Counted from the first letter of the stretch, positions 7,643 to 16,030 are shown. The stretch is DNA of 64,000 bases from Clostridia bacterium (GCA_017531385.1 JAFXLD010000086.1:1-64000), one strand, 5' to 3'. Numbers and translations: made by a program. The notes: a model not told the origin generated them from the letters alone.

Positions 7643-9418
7643 ATGAGTAAGAATACTGCTGCTGAAAAAGTGCCTCTTAAACAGAGAGCAGGTAATCTTG
7701 TTTCAGAATTCAGAACTCATTGGAACACTCCTGCAGAGGGTAAATATGTGCCGTACAAAGAATACATTTCAATCTTTCTTGCTGTTGGCGGTAACTATTC
7801 AGCACAACATCTTTTGGGCTTTTTGTCTTTCGGTACAGGTTGTTATCTTGTAGCTTATTATTATGAAATCCCGATCCTGACTTTTTCTGCAATAAACGCA
7901 TTTTTCCTTGTGTCGGGCTACATATGGAGTATGCTCAACATGGGTGTTGATGCAAACTTAGGTTTTCTGCCAAAAAAGACTGAGAAAAAATATTTTGCCG
8001 TATACTTATCTGTCGCTGCAGTAGGTCTGTTGCTGCTGATATTTGATATGTCGGCAATTCTTCCGATTCCTGAAGCAGTTGCGACATATGCTAATACAAA
8101 ATGGCAGGGTCTTAATCTGTTCAGTATATTTAAAATTTTCGGAGCTCATTTCTTTGTTTCGGGTTGGGGGGGGTTCAGAGCCATCATCATCAGAAAGAAA
8201 CTTGTTCCGAAGCTCGGAAGATATAAGATTTTTGCATATTCAAACATCGTGCAGTGTCTTATAATGGTTATTCTTATCTGTGAACTTCCGTTGTTTGAAG
8301 AGCCACTGATTGACAGAGTATGGAAATTATATGTCCTTTTCCAGCTTTTCGGAATGTTCAATTTTACAGGATCACCTCAGCAGATTGCAGATAATATCAG
8401 TCCCAACGGACATGAACGAATGATCATCAGATGCTGGCCTGTGAAACTCAGCCATCTTCTCCGTTCAATAATGACAATGGTTATTCCTACCGTATCAGGT
8501 ATGTTCTTTGTAAACGGTATCAGAGACAGAGGCACTTTCCAGTATATTATTCCTATCGCACTTGGTGTAAGTGTTCTTATGATGTATTCCGGTCTTGGTA
8601 AAGTCAAGGAAAGAATCCCTGCACCTCCTGTTGAAAAGAAAAAATATTATTCATTCTGGGATTGTATTGACGGTATTTCCAAAAATAAATATTTATGGAT
8701 AAAACAGGCATCTGCCCTTCTTGATTCACTCGGAAACGGTATGATAGGAATTGGTCAGATTCTTCTTATCTATACATGGCGTGAAACAGGATTCTTCTTT
8801 GCAGTTGCAGAAAATGCAATCGCATTTGTCGGAAATCCCGGAGCATTCCTTGCACCGTGGATCAGAAAACGATTCCAGTTCAAAACTTTATATGTCTTTA
8901 AACAGCTTATAATGTTTTTCTCAAGCGGTGTATTTATCCTGGCATTCCTTTTCCTCGGTGATTCTCCGATGCTTTGCGGTATAGTTCTGTTTATCGGAAT
9001 ATGTCTTCGTGACTGCCTCAAATCAGCAATTGAAGAGGCATCGCACGATATGGATATCCGTATCAGTGATTATCAGATGTATATTTCAGGTGAACGTTTT
9101 GAAGCATATCAGGGGGTTGTAGGTTGGTTTACAGGTCCTATCTCTGCACTTATCAGTCTTATTATTCCTCTAATGTTCTACCGTGTCGGTTTTACATCCG
9201 ATTGGGATGTGCTGTTTATCGGTGATGTCAGAGTTAAATGTATGCTCATAGGCCTTGCCTTTGATATGGCAGGATATATCCTGATGTGTCTGCCGTACAT
9301 ATTCTTCTGGGACTTCACGGATGAAAAACATGCTGAAATTATGAAAGTTCTGCAGGAACGTGCAGATGCTGCTGAAAAAGAAGAAGTGTCTGAACCGGTT
9401 TTGCAGGAAAAAGCATAA
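7643..9418 (+). CDS. Long MFS (GPH-like) transporter, copy 2 of an MFS-LRR module
   Basis: A 591-residue paralogue of the transporter at 3652-5418, recognisable along its whole length. The N-terminal block at residues 25-41 is identical, and DYQMYISGERFEAY, GWFTGPI and the NLGFLPKK loop are conserved. About 12 membrane segments are expected. It closes the operon MFS-LRR-LRR-MFS, with a 2-bp gap and translational coupling to the LRR gene. The gene order looks like duplication of a transporter-LRR pair followed by divergence. Substrate is unknown; hexuronates or their oligosaccharides are suggested by uxuA-eda upstream. It is followed by a bidirectional terminator. Confidence 0.85.
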   Translation: MSKNTAAEKVPLKQRAGNLVSEFRTHWNTPAEGKYVPYKEYISIFLAVGGNYSAQHLLGFLSFGTGCYLVAYYYEIPILTFSAINAFFLVSGYIWSMLNMGVDANLGFLPKKTEKKYFAVYLSVAAVGLLLLIFDMSAILPIPEAVATYANTKWQGLNLFSIFKIFGAHFFVSGWGGFRAIIIRKKLVPKLGRYKIFAYSNIVQCLIMVILICELPLFEEPLIDRVWKLYVLFQLFGMFNFTGSPQQIADNISPNGHERMIIRCWPVKLSHLLRSIMTMVIPTVSGMFFVNGIRDRGTFQYIIPIALGVSVLMMYSGLGKVKERIPAPPVEKKKYYSFWDCIDGISKNKYLWIKQASALLDSLGNGMIGIGQILLIYTWRETGFFFAVAENAIAFVGNPGAFLAPWIRKRFQFKTLYVFKQLIMFFSSGVFILAFLFLGDSPMLCGIVLFIGICLRDCLKSAIEEASHDMDIRISDYQMYISGERFEAYQGVVGWFTGPISALISLIIPLMFYRVGFTSDWDVLFIGDVRVKCMLIGLAFDMAGYILMCLPYIFFWDFTDEKHAEIMKVLQERADAAEKEEVSEPVLQEKA

Positions 9419-9425
9419 AAATTAG

Positions 9426-9447
9426 AGCCGTTACAAAAGTAACGGCT
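9426..9447. terminator. Bidirectional terminator between the MFS operon and whiA
   Basis: A perfect 9-bp stem, AGCCGTTAC (9426-9434) and GTAACGGCT (9439-9447), with an AAAA loop lies between convergent genes. T-rich sequence follows on both strands. Confidence 0.85.
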
Positions 9448-9457
9448 TAAAATTTTA

Positions 9458-10345
9458 CTATTTTGCTGCAATTTCCATTATTTTTTTCAGTCTGTGATTT
9501 ACACCTGAACGGGAAATAGGAGTTGACAGATTTGCTCCCAATTCTGAAAGTGGCATTTCCGGATTATCAAGTCGAAGTTTTGCCAGTTCTTTCAGTTCAG
9601 GCTGCAGTTCTTCAAATTTTCCGGAATCGATAAGCTTTTCTATTGCTCGGATCTGTTCTGATGCTGCTTCACAGGTTTTTTTGATATTTGCCTTATCGCA
9701 GTTGACTTTTCTGTTGACTTTGTTTCTTACATCCTTATAGATTTTTTCATTTATCAATGCAAGAACAGATTGATGAGCTCTCATTACTGTCAGAATGTCT
9801 TCAATATGTGAGCTGTCTTTGAAATAAACAATATTTACACCATTTCTGTCTGAAAGCTTTGGTATAACGGGGAAGCCTTCGAATATTTCTGTAAGATCAC
9901 GACTTTTGCTTTTAAATGTTACATCAAACTCAAGATGATATTCTTTTTTAGGATCTGTAACAATTCCGCAAGCCAGGAATACACCTCGGAGAAAAGCTCC
10001 GAAGCAACATTCATCCTCGATGTTTGTAGTAAGCAGTCTCATTGTTTGTTCATTACCTGAATATCCGAGTTCGTTAAGAATATCCATTCTTTCATCGCGG
10101 CTGTTTACGGAAACAGTAATCTTGCCCGATTTCGAGACGATCTCTTCAGGCTCAGATGGCACAAGATATTTAATTGCGTTTTTGTATTTCTGTGCAACAA
10201 AATCATAGTCAGTCATGATACTGATGTCATCCTTGCCGAAAGCTCTTCCGAAATATAATATTCCGTAAGCTTCAGCCCGTTGACAGCAATCCTTTTCACA
10301 CTCAATTGCACATAATTCTTTTTTTACATCTGATGAAAATGACAT
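9458..10345 (-). CDS. whiA: DNA-binding protein WhiA
   Basis: A 295-residue WhiA-family protein. In Actinobacteria it controls sporulation-associated division; in Firmicutes it influences division and chromosome segregation. The N-terminus (MSFSSDVKKEL, then a Cys-rich patch) and the degenerate LAGLIDADG homing-endonuclease fold (FGAFLRGVFLACG at about 108-120) are typical. A helix-turn-helix lies at the C-terminus, with PLSELGANLSTPISRSGV at about 264-281. It is the last gene of hprK-glk-murB-whiA, one base after murB. In most Firmicutes rapZ and yvcK lie between murB and whiA; here they are absent. Confidence 0.95.
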   Translation of the reverse strand: MSFSSDVKKELCAIECEKDCCQRAEAYGILYFGRAFGKDDISIMTDYDFVAQKYKNAIKYLVPSEPEEIVSKSGKITVSVNSRDERMDILNELGYSGNEQTMRLLTTNIEDECCFGAFLRGVFLACGIVTDPKKEYHLEFDVTFKSKSRDLTEIFEGFPVIPKLSDRNGVNIVYFKDSSHIEDILTVMRAHQSVLALINEKIYKDVRNKVNRKVNCDKANIKKTCEAASEQIRAIEKLIDSGKFEELQPELKELAKLRLDNPEMPLSELGANLSTPISRSGVNHRLKKIMEIAAK

Positions 10346-10346
10346 A

Positions 10347-11255
10347 TTACGGTATAATCTTCACTTCAGGCTCAAGAGTGATGCCTGTATTTTCTTTTAC
10401 TGTTTTTCTGACATACTCAATAAGATCAATTATATCTGCAGCAGTTCCCGAATAACGGTTAATGATAAAACCTGCATGTTTTTCACTGACTTCAGCTCCG
10501 CCAATGCGATATCCTTTCAGTCCGCACTGTTCGATAAGAGCACCTGCAAAATAACCTTCAGGGCGTTTGAAAGTGCTTCCTGCACTGGGATATTCAAGAG
10601 GTTGTTTATCTTTTCTTCTTCCGATAAGATCATCCATCTTTGCTTTTATCTCATTTTTGTCGCCATTCTGAAGCCTGAATTCAGCAGTTGCTATAATGTG
10701 TCCGGGATTCTCAGAATAGAAACTTTTTCTGTATGCAAGATTCAGCTCTGTTGCATTGACATTCTCGATTATAAAATCGGGCGAAATATGCTGAACTGAA
10801 GTCAGAACATCCTTTATTTCTCCACCGTAAGCACCTGCATTCATAAATACTGCTCCGCCAACGGTTCCGGGGATGCCGTAAGCAAATTCAAGACCTGTCA
10901 GACTATTTTCAAGTGCAACAGTACAAAGCTTTGAAAGGGAAGTTCCTGCTGAACAGCGAATTGTATCACCGTCAACTTCAATTTCAGGATTCATTCCTGT
11001 TGTTTTTACAACAATACCACGGATTCCGCAATCTTTTACAAGCATATTGCTACCGTTGCCCATAACTGTAAAAGGAATATTGTTTTCACTTGCTGTTTTT
11101 AAAACATTGACAAGAGAATCGACAGTTTTGGGAAATGCAATCACATCAGCATTGCCGCCAACTTTGAATGAAGTCTGGCGGCTCATGGGCGAATCAATGA
11201 GTATTTCGCAATTCTCAGATTTTAAACTTTCTGCAAAAGTATATAAATCTATCAT
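10347..11255 (-). CDS. murB: UDP-N-acetylenolpyruvoylglucosamine reductase
   Basis: Reduces UDP-GlcNAc-enolpyruvate to UDP-N-acetylmuramate with NADPH and FAD, a cytoplasmic step of peptidoglycan precursor synthesis. The 302 residues carry the FAD-binding PCMH-type fold, with VMGNGSNML (about 62-70) and GIPGTVGGAVFMNAGAYGGE (about 129-148). The catalytic Ser motif YPSAGSTFKRP is at about 218-228, and the C-terminal Glu is within LEPEVKIIP. The pattern is that of the shorter MurB type common in Firmicutes. It follows the glucokinase gene by 27 bp in the hprK operon. Confidence 0.97.
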   Translation of the reverse strand: MIDLYTFAESLKSENCEILIDSPMSRQTSFKVGGNADVIAFPKTVDSLVNVLKTASENNIPFTVMGNGSNMLVKDCGIRGIVVKTTGMNPEIEVDGDTIRCSAGTSLSKLCTVALENSLTGLEFAYGIPGTVGGAVFMNAGAYGGEIKDVLTSVQHISPDFIIENVNATELNLAYRKSFYSENPGHIIATAEFRLQNGDKNEIKAKMDDLIGRRKDKQPLEYPSAGSTFKRPEGYFAGALIEQCGLKGYRIGGAEVSEKHAGFIINRYSGTAADIIDLIEYVRKTVKENTGITLEPEVKIIP

Positions 11256-11282
11256 AAAATGTTCTTTCTTTAAAAGGTTTAT

Positions 11283-12233
11283 TTATTCGGTAAGTAATGC
11301 CGCACCGATAATGCCTGCATCATTACCCAATTCAGCAGCACATATCTTAGTCTGCTTCTGTGCATGAATGCTGTATACCTGAGACTTGATAAGCTTTCTT
11401 ACAGGACCGAGAAGGTTTTCTTTTTCATTTCCGACACCACCGCCTACACAGAGAATTTCAGGCTGGAATGTATTGATAATGTTTGACATACCGCAAGCAA
11501 GATAACCCATGTATTTTTCAACAACCTGCTTTGCTTTGTCATCGCCGTCTCTCATAGCATCAAATGCAGTTCTGCCGTCTACTTTTCTGATGTCACCATC
11601 AACTATATCCCACATTTTTGTAAAGGGATCTTTAGTCATGGCATCCTTTGTCTGCTGAATAAGGGCTGTAGCTGAAGAATATCGCTCCCAGCAGCCTTTT
11701 CTGCCGCAGTTGCACTGTTCACCATCATATACAATAACAATGTGACCCATTTCACCGGCTGCGTAGTTTGTACCTGTTACGAGTTTGCCGTTAACAACAA
11801 TACCGCTTCCTACACCTGTGCCGAGTGTGATTGCAATGAAATCCTTTGCACCTTTGCCGACACCTGCAACAGCTTCACCAAGTGCAGCACAGTTTGCATC
11901 GTTATCAAAGAAAATGTTTTTACAGCCTGTTCTTTCATTAAGAAGAGCATAAGCAGGTACATTGTCAAAGCCAAGATTGTTGGCGAATTCAATAATTCCC
12001 TTTTCTTTGTTTACAGAGCCGGGAGTACCAACACCGATTGACTCGATGTCTTTCATTGTAAGGCCTGCTGAATAAACTGCATCATGAATTGTTTTTGCAA
12101 TGTCGTCAAAGATTTCTTCCGCAGGTCTGGGAGAATTTGTTTTTTCCTTTGCTCTTGCGATAATTTTGTTGTTTTCGTCTACTACGGCTGATACGATATT
12201 TGTACCGCCGAGGTCAACACCGATTCTGTACAT
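11283..12233 (-). CDS. ROK-family glucokinase
   Basis: Phosphorylates glucose (or a related sugar) with ATP to the 6-phosphate in the cytoplasm. The 316 residues include the N-terminal phosphate-binding motif GVDLGGTNI (4-12) and the ROK signature with its zinc-binding CNCGRKGCWE pattern (about 174-183). The GTGVGSGIVVNGK loop and the His of GEMGHIVI are also present. The length and motifs match Firmicutes ROK glucokinases, though ROK kinases for other hexoses cannot be excluded. It is the second gene of the hprK operon (24 bp after hprK), placing sugar phosphorylation with the carbon-control kinase. Confidence 0.9.
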   Translation of the reverse strand: MYRIGVDLGGTNIVSAVVDENNKIIARAKEKTNSPRPAEEIFDDIAKTIHDAVYSAGLTMKDIESIGVGTPGSVNKEKGIIEFANNLGFDNVPAYALLNERTGCKNIFFDNDANCAALGEAVAGVGKGAKDFIAITLGTGVGSGIVVNGKLVTGTNYAAGEMGHIVIVYDGEQCNCGRKGCWERYSSATALIQQTKDAMTKDPFTKMWDIVDGDIRKVDGRTAFDAMRDGDDKAKQVVEKYMGYLACGMSNIINTFQPEILCVGGGVGNEKENLLGPVRKLIKSQVYSIHAQKQTKICAAELGNDAGIIGAALLTE

Positions 12234-12257
12234 TTGTTTTTCCTCCGATATAAATAA

Positions 12258-13244
12258 TTATAAATAACTTTCTGAATTATGGTGACTGTCCCATATTTCG
12301 ATTTCCTGCTGGATGGGTTCAAAACCGTCCATGCCGAGGCTTTGCATAAGTTCCTGAGCTGCAACGTACCCCATTTTTTTCTGTCGGTTGGCGATTGCTG
12401 CCGTTTCAATAATTACCGAAAGATTTCTGCCGGGGGTTACAGGAACAACCGTTGCGGGAACTTTTATGCCCATAATATTGATATAGTTTTCTTCAAGTCC
12501 CATTCTGTCATAAACTTTTGCAGAATCCCATGGTTCAAGTCTTATGACCATGTCGATTTTTTCAGAAAGCTTGACAGATTCAAGACCGAATAATCTCTGT
12601 GCATTGATAATGCCGACACCTCTGACTTCAATGAAGTGACGGATGTTGTCAGGTGCCTGACCAACGACGGTTTTTGATGAAACTTTTCTGATTTCAACAG
12701 CATCGTCAGCAATAAGACGATGTCCTCTTTTTATAAGTTCAACAGCAGTTTCACTTTTTCCCACACCGCTGTCACCGACAATAAGAACACCTTCACCCAA
12801 TACTTCAACAAGAACACCGTGACGTGTTATTCTGTCTGCAAGCTCAATGCCGAGGTATGCAATAAGTGAAGCCATATTTGCAGATGTATCATCAGATGTT
12901 CTGAGTATCGGAATATTGTATTTTTCTGCTTTTTGCAGAAGTCCTTCAACCGGTTCAAGATTTCTTGTGATGATGATTGCAGCAGGATGTGTTGACATAT
13001 ATTTGTCAAGACATTGCTGACGTTTTCTTACTGAAAGACTGTTCAGATAACCGATTTCCGCAAAACCTAACAACTGAATTCTTTCCGGGTCAAAATAATC
13101 TTCATAACCGGCAAGAATCAATCCCGGACGGTTTATATCTTTTGAGGAAATGTATATATCCGCAGGAGATTTCGGGGAATACAGCACCTCATAGCCGTTA
13201 TTGTTGATTATTTTTTCGAGTGAAACCGAATACTTCGTTGCCAT
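12258..13244 (-). CDS. hprK: HPr kinase/phosphorylase
   Basis: Phosphorylates and dephosphorylates Ser46 of HPr, the central switch of carbon catabolite repression in Firmicutes. Its 328 residues have the N-terminal regulatory domain (about 1-130), Walker A GDSGVGKSETA (about 157-167) and the family signature EVRGVGIINAQRLFG (about 208-222). The C-terminal phosphatase region has VPVTPGRNLSVIIE. It is the first gene of a four-gene operon, with an AGGGAGGTG site 4-5 bases before the ATG and a promoter at 13281-13308. A seryl-HPr/CcpA system is therefore expected to control the sugar loci nearby. Confidence 0.97.
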   Translation of the reverse strand: MATKYSVSLEKIINNNGYEVLYSPKSPADIYISSKDINRPGLILAGYEDYFDPERIQLLGFAEIGYLNSLSVRKRQQCLDKYMSTHPAAIIITRNLEPVEGLLQKAEKYNIPILRTSDDTSANMASLIAYLGIELADRITRHGVLVEVLGEGVLIVGDSGVGKSETAVELIKRGHRLIADDAVEIRKVSSKTVVGQAPDNIRHFIEVRGVGIINAQRLFGLESVKLSEKIDMVIRLEPWDSAKVYDRMGLEENYINIMGIKVPATVVPVTPGRNLSVIIETAAIANRQKKMGYVAAQELMQSLGMDGFEPIQQEIEIWDSHHNSESYL

Positions 13245-13280
13245 ATTGCACCTCCCTGTGCTTACATATAATCAATATAT

Positions 13281-13308
13281 ATTATACTTAATTTTTATTA
13301 CTTTTCAA
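13281..13308 (-). promoter_or_regulatory. Promoter of hprK-glk-murB-whiA
   Basis: Minus-strand TTGAAA (13303-13308), 16-base spacer, TATAAT (13281-13286), 36 bp before the hprK start. Confidence 0.6.
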
Positions 13309-13346
13309 TAGTATTAATAAATTTTAATATAATATTTTAATTACAT

Positions 13347-13373
13347 AAAAAATCGGACAGTGAAAACTGTCCG
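13347..13373 (-). terminator. Terminator of nagB and lipoprotein genes
   Basis: On the minus strand a 7-bp stem (CGGACAG and CTGTCCG) with a 6-base loop is followed by A and six T. It lies 17 bp beyond the lipoprotein stop codon. Confidence 0.88.
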
Positions 13374-13389
13374 AAATCTGCTTTGTAAA

Positions 13390-14187
13390 TTATACTATGT
13401 CTTCAAAGAAATCTTCAGATACCATTTTACCTTCGCTGTTGTAATATGTAGATGATTTCATATTTCCGCTGTCATGATAGGTGAAAGAATAGTATCCGTC
13501 AGGATTATCGTTTCCGTCAAAATATTTCTCTGTTTCAAGCAAGCCTTTTTCATTGTATTCAAAAGTTGTGTACTTTTTTAATGTACCGTCAGCCGAATAT
13601 GCCGAATATTTTGCAGTTTTGCCGTCTTCATTATATTCGTATACATAATATTCTTCCATCTTGTCTTCAGCATCATATCGTTCAACTTTTGAAAGACGGT
13701 CGTCTTCATAAAAAGACAATGACTGGCTTGTTTTTTTATTTTCTGAGTCAAAAATGGTTGAAACTTTAAGCTGGCCGTCTTCAAACTCACTGACAGTTGT
13801 TCTCTGAATTTTATTGTTTTCATCATATTGGTATGATTCAACTTTATTTCTCTTACCATCAGGTGAGATCTCTTCTTTTTGTACAAGCAAATCAGAACTT
13901 GAATATTTCATAAGTGAGTGAGAAATATTCTCATCATCAGACCAGACAAAATTTTCAACAAGATTGCCGTTTGAATCATAATAATCAATATTAAGATTGC
14001 CGTTTTCATCAGTGTTTGTTTTTGTTATCAGATTTCCTGTGGTTATCGGTGAAGATTTATCGATAGCATTAATTATCTGTTGACTGTTATCTGTTGTTTC
14101 TTCCTCTGCAGGCTTCGGTGAACAACTGCAAAGAAGTAAAGTCAAAATCATTGAGGCTAAGATCATTAATGGTATAGCCTTGTTCAT
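13390..14187 (-). CDS. Lipoprotein with YD/MORN-like short repeats, function unknown
   Basis: A 265-residue lipoprotein with signal peptide and lipobox ending at Cys22 (LCSC), then a Glu/Thr-rich linker. From about residue 60 there are roughly ten short repeats of about 20 residues with a YDSNG, YDENN, FDSEN, YDAED, YNEDG, YSADG, YNEKG, FDGND or YNSEG turn followed by a beta hairpin. They resemble the repeats of YwqK-type and RHS/YD proteins. These repeats usually give an elongated beta structure; no enzyme motif is seen. It follows nagB by 21 bp, with its own AGGTGA-type site, and precedes a terminator. A cell-surface role is inferred, with nothing more specific supported. Confidence 0.75.
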   Translation of the reverse strand: MNKAIPLMILASMILTLLLCSCSPKPAEEETTDNSQQIINAIDKSSPITTGNLITKTNTDENGNLNIDYYDSNGNLVENFVWSDDENISHSLMKYSSSDLLVQKEEISPDGKRNKVESYQYDENNKIQRTTVSEFEDGQLKVSTIFDSENKKTSQSLSFYEDDRLSKVERYDAEDKMEEYYVYEYNEDGKTAKYSAYSADGTLKKYTTFEYNEKGLLETEKYFDGNDNPDGYYSFTYHDSGNMKSSTYYNSEGKMVSEDFFEDIV

Positions 14188-14208
14188 AAAAAATCACCTC
14201 AGAAAAAA

Positions 14209-14934
14209 TTAAAGTAATGATGCAGCAGCTTTATCTATGAATACATGAACATTATCATGTTTCTGAAGTATAGAAGCGGGACATGCAGGAGAAATTTCAC
14301 CTTTTATCATATCATGAATTGCCTGTGCCTTGGCAGTACCTTCTGCAATAAGAATAATTTCTCTTGCATTGATAATAGATTCAACACCCATTGTGATTGC
14401 TTCTCTGGGCACATCTTCTTCACGGTCAAAATAAATTTTGTTAGCTTCAATAGTGCTGTCTGTAAGTTTAACTTTATATGTACCTGCTGTAAAGTTATCG
14501 GACGGCTCATTAAAACCGATATGTCCGTTTCTGCCGATACCGAGAACCTGAATGTCAATACCGCCTGCATTTCTGATGGATTCATCATAAGATGCACAGT
14601 ATTCTTCTGCGTTTGCAGGGTTACCGTTCGGAACATGAACATTTTCTTCTTTTATATCAATATGATTGAAAAGATTTTCGTGCATGAATGTATAGTAGCT
14701 GTTCTTATCTGTTGCGGGAATAGAACAGTATTCATCAAGATTGAATGTCTTTACATCCTTGAAAGAAACTTCACCTGCATTGAAAGCTGCAATAATTTTT
14801 TTGTATGTAGCCACGGGAGACGCACCTGTTGCAAGTCCGAGGATAGCATCGGGTGAACTTTTTACTTTGTTGATTATAATTTCAGATGCAGCCTGAGCAA
14901 TTTCTTCTGTGTTGTTAAAAATTCTGATATCCAT
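14209..14934 (-). CDS. nagB: Glucosamine-6-phosphate deaminase
   Basis: Converts glucosamine 6-phosphate to fructose 6-phosphate and ammonia, the final step of amino sugar use. GGAGAG lies 8 bases before the ATG at 14934 but overlaps the ATG at 14949, so the start is 14934 (241 residues). Motifs include GLATGASPVATY (about 34-45), the catalytic Asp in FNLDEYC (about 67-73), GIGRNGHIGFNEP (about 131-143, with the ring-opening His) and EGTAKAQAI near the C-terminus. nagA is not adjacent. A consensus promoter lies 33 bp upstream. It fits with the sialidase elsewhere in the window, since N-acetylneuraminate catabolism ends at this enzyme. Confidence 0.96.
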   Translation of the reverse strand: MDIRIFNNTEEIAQAASEIIINKVKSSPDAILGLATGASPVATYKKIIAAFNAGEVSFKDVKTFNLDEYCSIPATDKNSYYTFMHENLFNHIDIKEENVHVPNGNPANAEEYCASYDESIRNAGGIDIQVLGIGRNGHIGFNEPSDNFTAGTYKVKLTDSTIEANKIYFDREEDVPREAITMGVESIINAREIILIAEGTAKAQAIHDMIKGEISPACPASILQKHDNVHVFIDKAAASLL

Positions 14935-14966
14935 TGTATGTCTCTCCATTATTTTATATTTAATTT

Positions 14967-14995
14967 ATATTAACATAACAGAGCGCACATTTCAA
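14967..14995 (-). promoter_or_regulatory. Promoter of nagB
   Basis: Minus-strand TTGAAA (14990-14995), 17-base spacer, TAATAT (14967-14972). No clear cre site or NagR-type palindrome is seen near it. Confidence 0.6.
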
Positions 14996-15116
14996 TGCTT
15001 TTGCAAATTTTTTTTACAAGTTGATTATTACATAAAACTATTTATAAAAGCTTGAAAAATTTACGGGATAAATATCACAAGTCTAAAATTATTTGACAAA
15101 AAATACCAATTAACTA

Positions 15117-15145
15117 TTGACAAATATTCTCAATGATGGTAATAT
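15117..15145 (+). promoter_or_regulatory. Promoter of spo0A
   Basis: TTGACA (15117-15122), 17-base spacer, TAATAT (15140-15145). A TTTGACA heptamer about 25 bp upstream differs by one base from the reverse complement of the 0A box (TTCGACA); autoregulation is possible but weakly supported. Confidence 0.6.
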
Positions 15146-15181
15146 ATGGTAGGATTTGGGAATGAGGAAAAGAAATAGAGT

Positions 15182-15219
15182 GGAAAATGTATTAAATTTT
15201 CCGGTTGCAAAAGACCGGA
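15182..15219 (+). other. Two overlapping hairpins in the spo0A leader
   Basis: The 5' leader can form GGAAAAT/ATTTTCC (15182-15188 with 15196-15202) or TCCGG/CCGGA (15200-15204 with 15215-15219). The two share bases 15200-15202, so they cannot form fully together. The second ends 22 bases before the start codon. No known riboswitch class is recognised. Confidence 0.35.
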
Positions 15220-15241
15220 TGACAGAAAGGATAAACATAAA

Positions 15242-16018
15242 ATGAAAAATCAACTTAAAGTATTGATTGCGGAAGAGCGCAATGAATTTGGAAACTCATG
15301 TGTAAAAGCTTTGGAAAAGAACGGATGCAGCGTAACAATCTCTGCAAAAGACGGCAATTACGTTATAGCAAATGTTGAAAAATATAAACCTGATGTTCTG
15401 ATAATGGAAGCTTTTATGCCGGGACTTGATGCACTTGGCGTATTAAAAAGACTTAATTCTGACAGTTCTTCGGGCAGACCTGTGGTTTGTGTGCTTTCGG
15501 GTGTCGGAAACAGTGATTTTGAACAGCAGATTCTCTCAGCAGGTGCTGATTATTATTTTATAAAACCCGTTGATGCAAATGTTATTGCGGAAAGAGTGAT
15601 GCTTCTGTCATCGATGAACGGAAAAAATATTCCTTTAAATTCAAATGACGGTAAAAATTCAGATGCACAGCTTGAAGTTACTGTTTCGGAAATAATGCAT
15701 CAGATAGGTGTGCCTGCACATATAAAAGGATATCAGTATCTAAGAGAAGCAATTATACTTTCAATTAATAATACGGAAATGATGAATTCAGTTACCAAAC
15801 TTCTTTATCCAACTGTCGCAAAAACGTTCGATACAACTGCATCACGTGTTGAACGTGCAATCCGTCATGCAATTGAAGTTGCATGGGACAGGGGTGATGT
15901 TGATGTTCTGAGTTCATATTTCGGATATACTATTCAGAACACAAGAGGAAAACCGACAAACAGCGAATTTATTGCAATGATCAGCGATAAGCTCAGACTC
16001 AAAATGAAAATTTCATAA
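15242..16018 (+). CDS. spo0A: Sporulation response regulator Spo0A with Glu at the phosphosite
   Basis: Master transcription regulator of sporulation entry. The 258 residues have an N-terminal receiver (1-120) and the Spo0A C-terminal DNA-binding domain (about 150-258), including the [19 protein letters not shown] block and the [14 protein letters not shown] recognition region, which are diagnostic. The receiver is unusual: the acidic pocket is Glu11-Glu12 (Asp10-Asp11 in Bacillus subtilis) and the phospho-acceptor is Glu56 (codon 15407-15409) instead of Asp56. Ser86 replaces the switch Thr; Lys108 is kept. Phosphorelay control as in Bacillus may therefore be lost or altered (inference). A GAAAGGA site lies 9-10 bases before the ATG. 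spoIVB, often next to spo0A, lies about 37 kb away. Confidence 0.95.
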   Translation: MKNQLKVLIAEERNEFGNSCVKALEKNGCSVTISAKDGNYVIANVEKYKPDVLIMEAFMPGLDALGVLKRLNSDSSSGRPVVCVLSGVGNSDFEQQILSAGADYYFIKPVDANVIAERVMLLSSMNGKNIPLNSNDGKNSDAQLEVTVSEIMHQIGVPAHIKGYQYLREAIILSINNTEMMNSVTKLLYPTVAKTFDTTASRVERAIRHAIEVAWDRGDVDVLSSYFGYTIQNTRGKPTNSEFIAMISDKLRLKMKIS

Positions 16019-16030
16019 AAATTTATGTAA

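Noticed and set aside
14245..14856. 203-residue open frame antisense to nagB
   Set aside because: Cys/Phe-rich composition with no ribosome binding site; it mirrors the codon pattern of nagB on the other strand.
15242..16018. Spo0A receiver changes as a frameshift or random error
   Set aside because: Three acidic-site positions (11, 12 and 56) are all conservative Asp-to-Glu type changes in an otherwise intact frame, which a single error cannot explain; raw data would still be worth checking.
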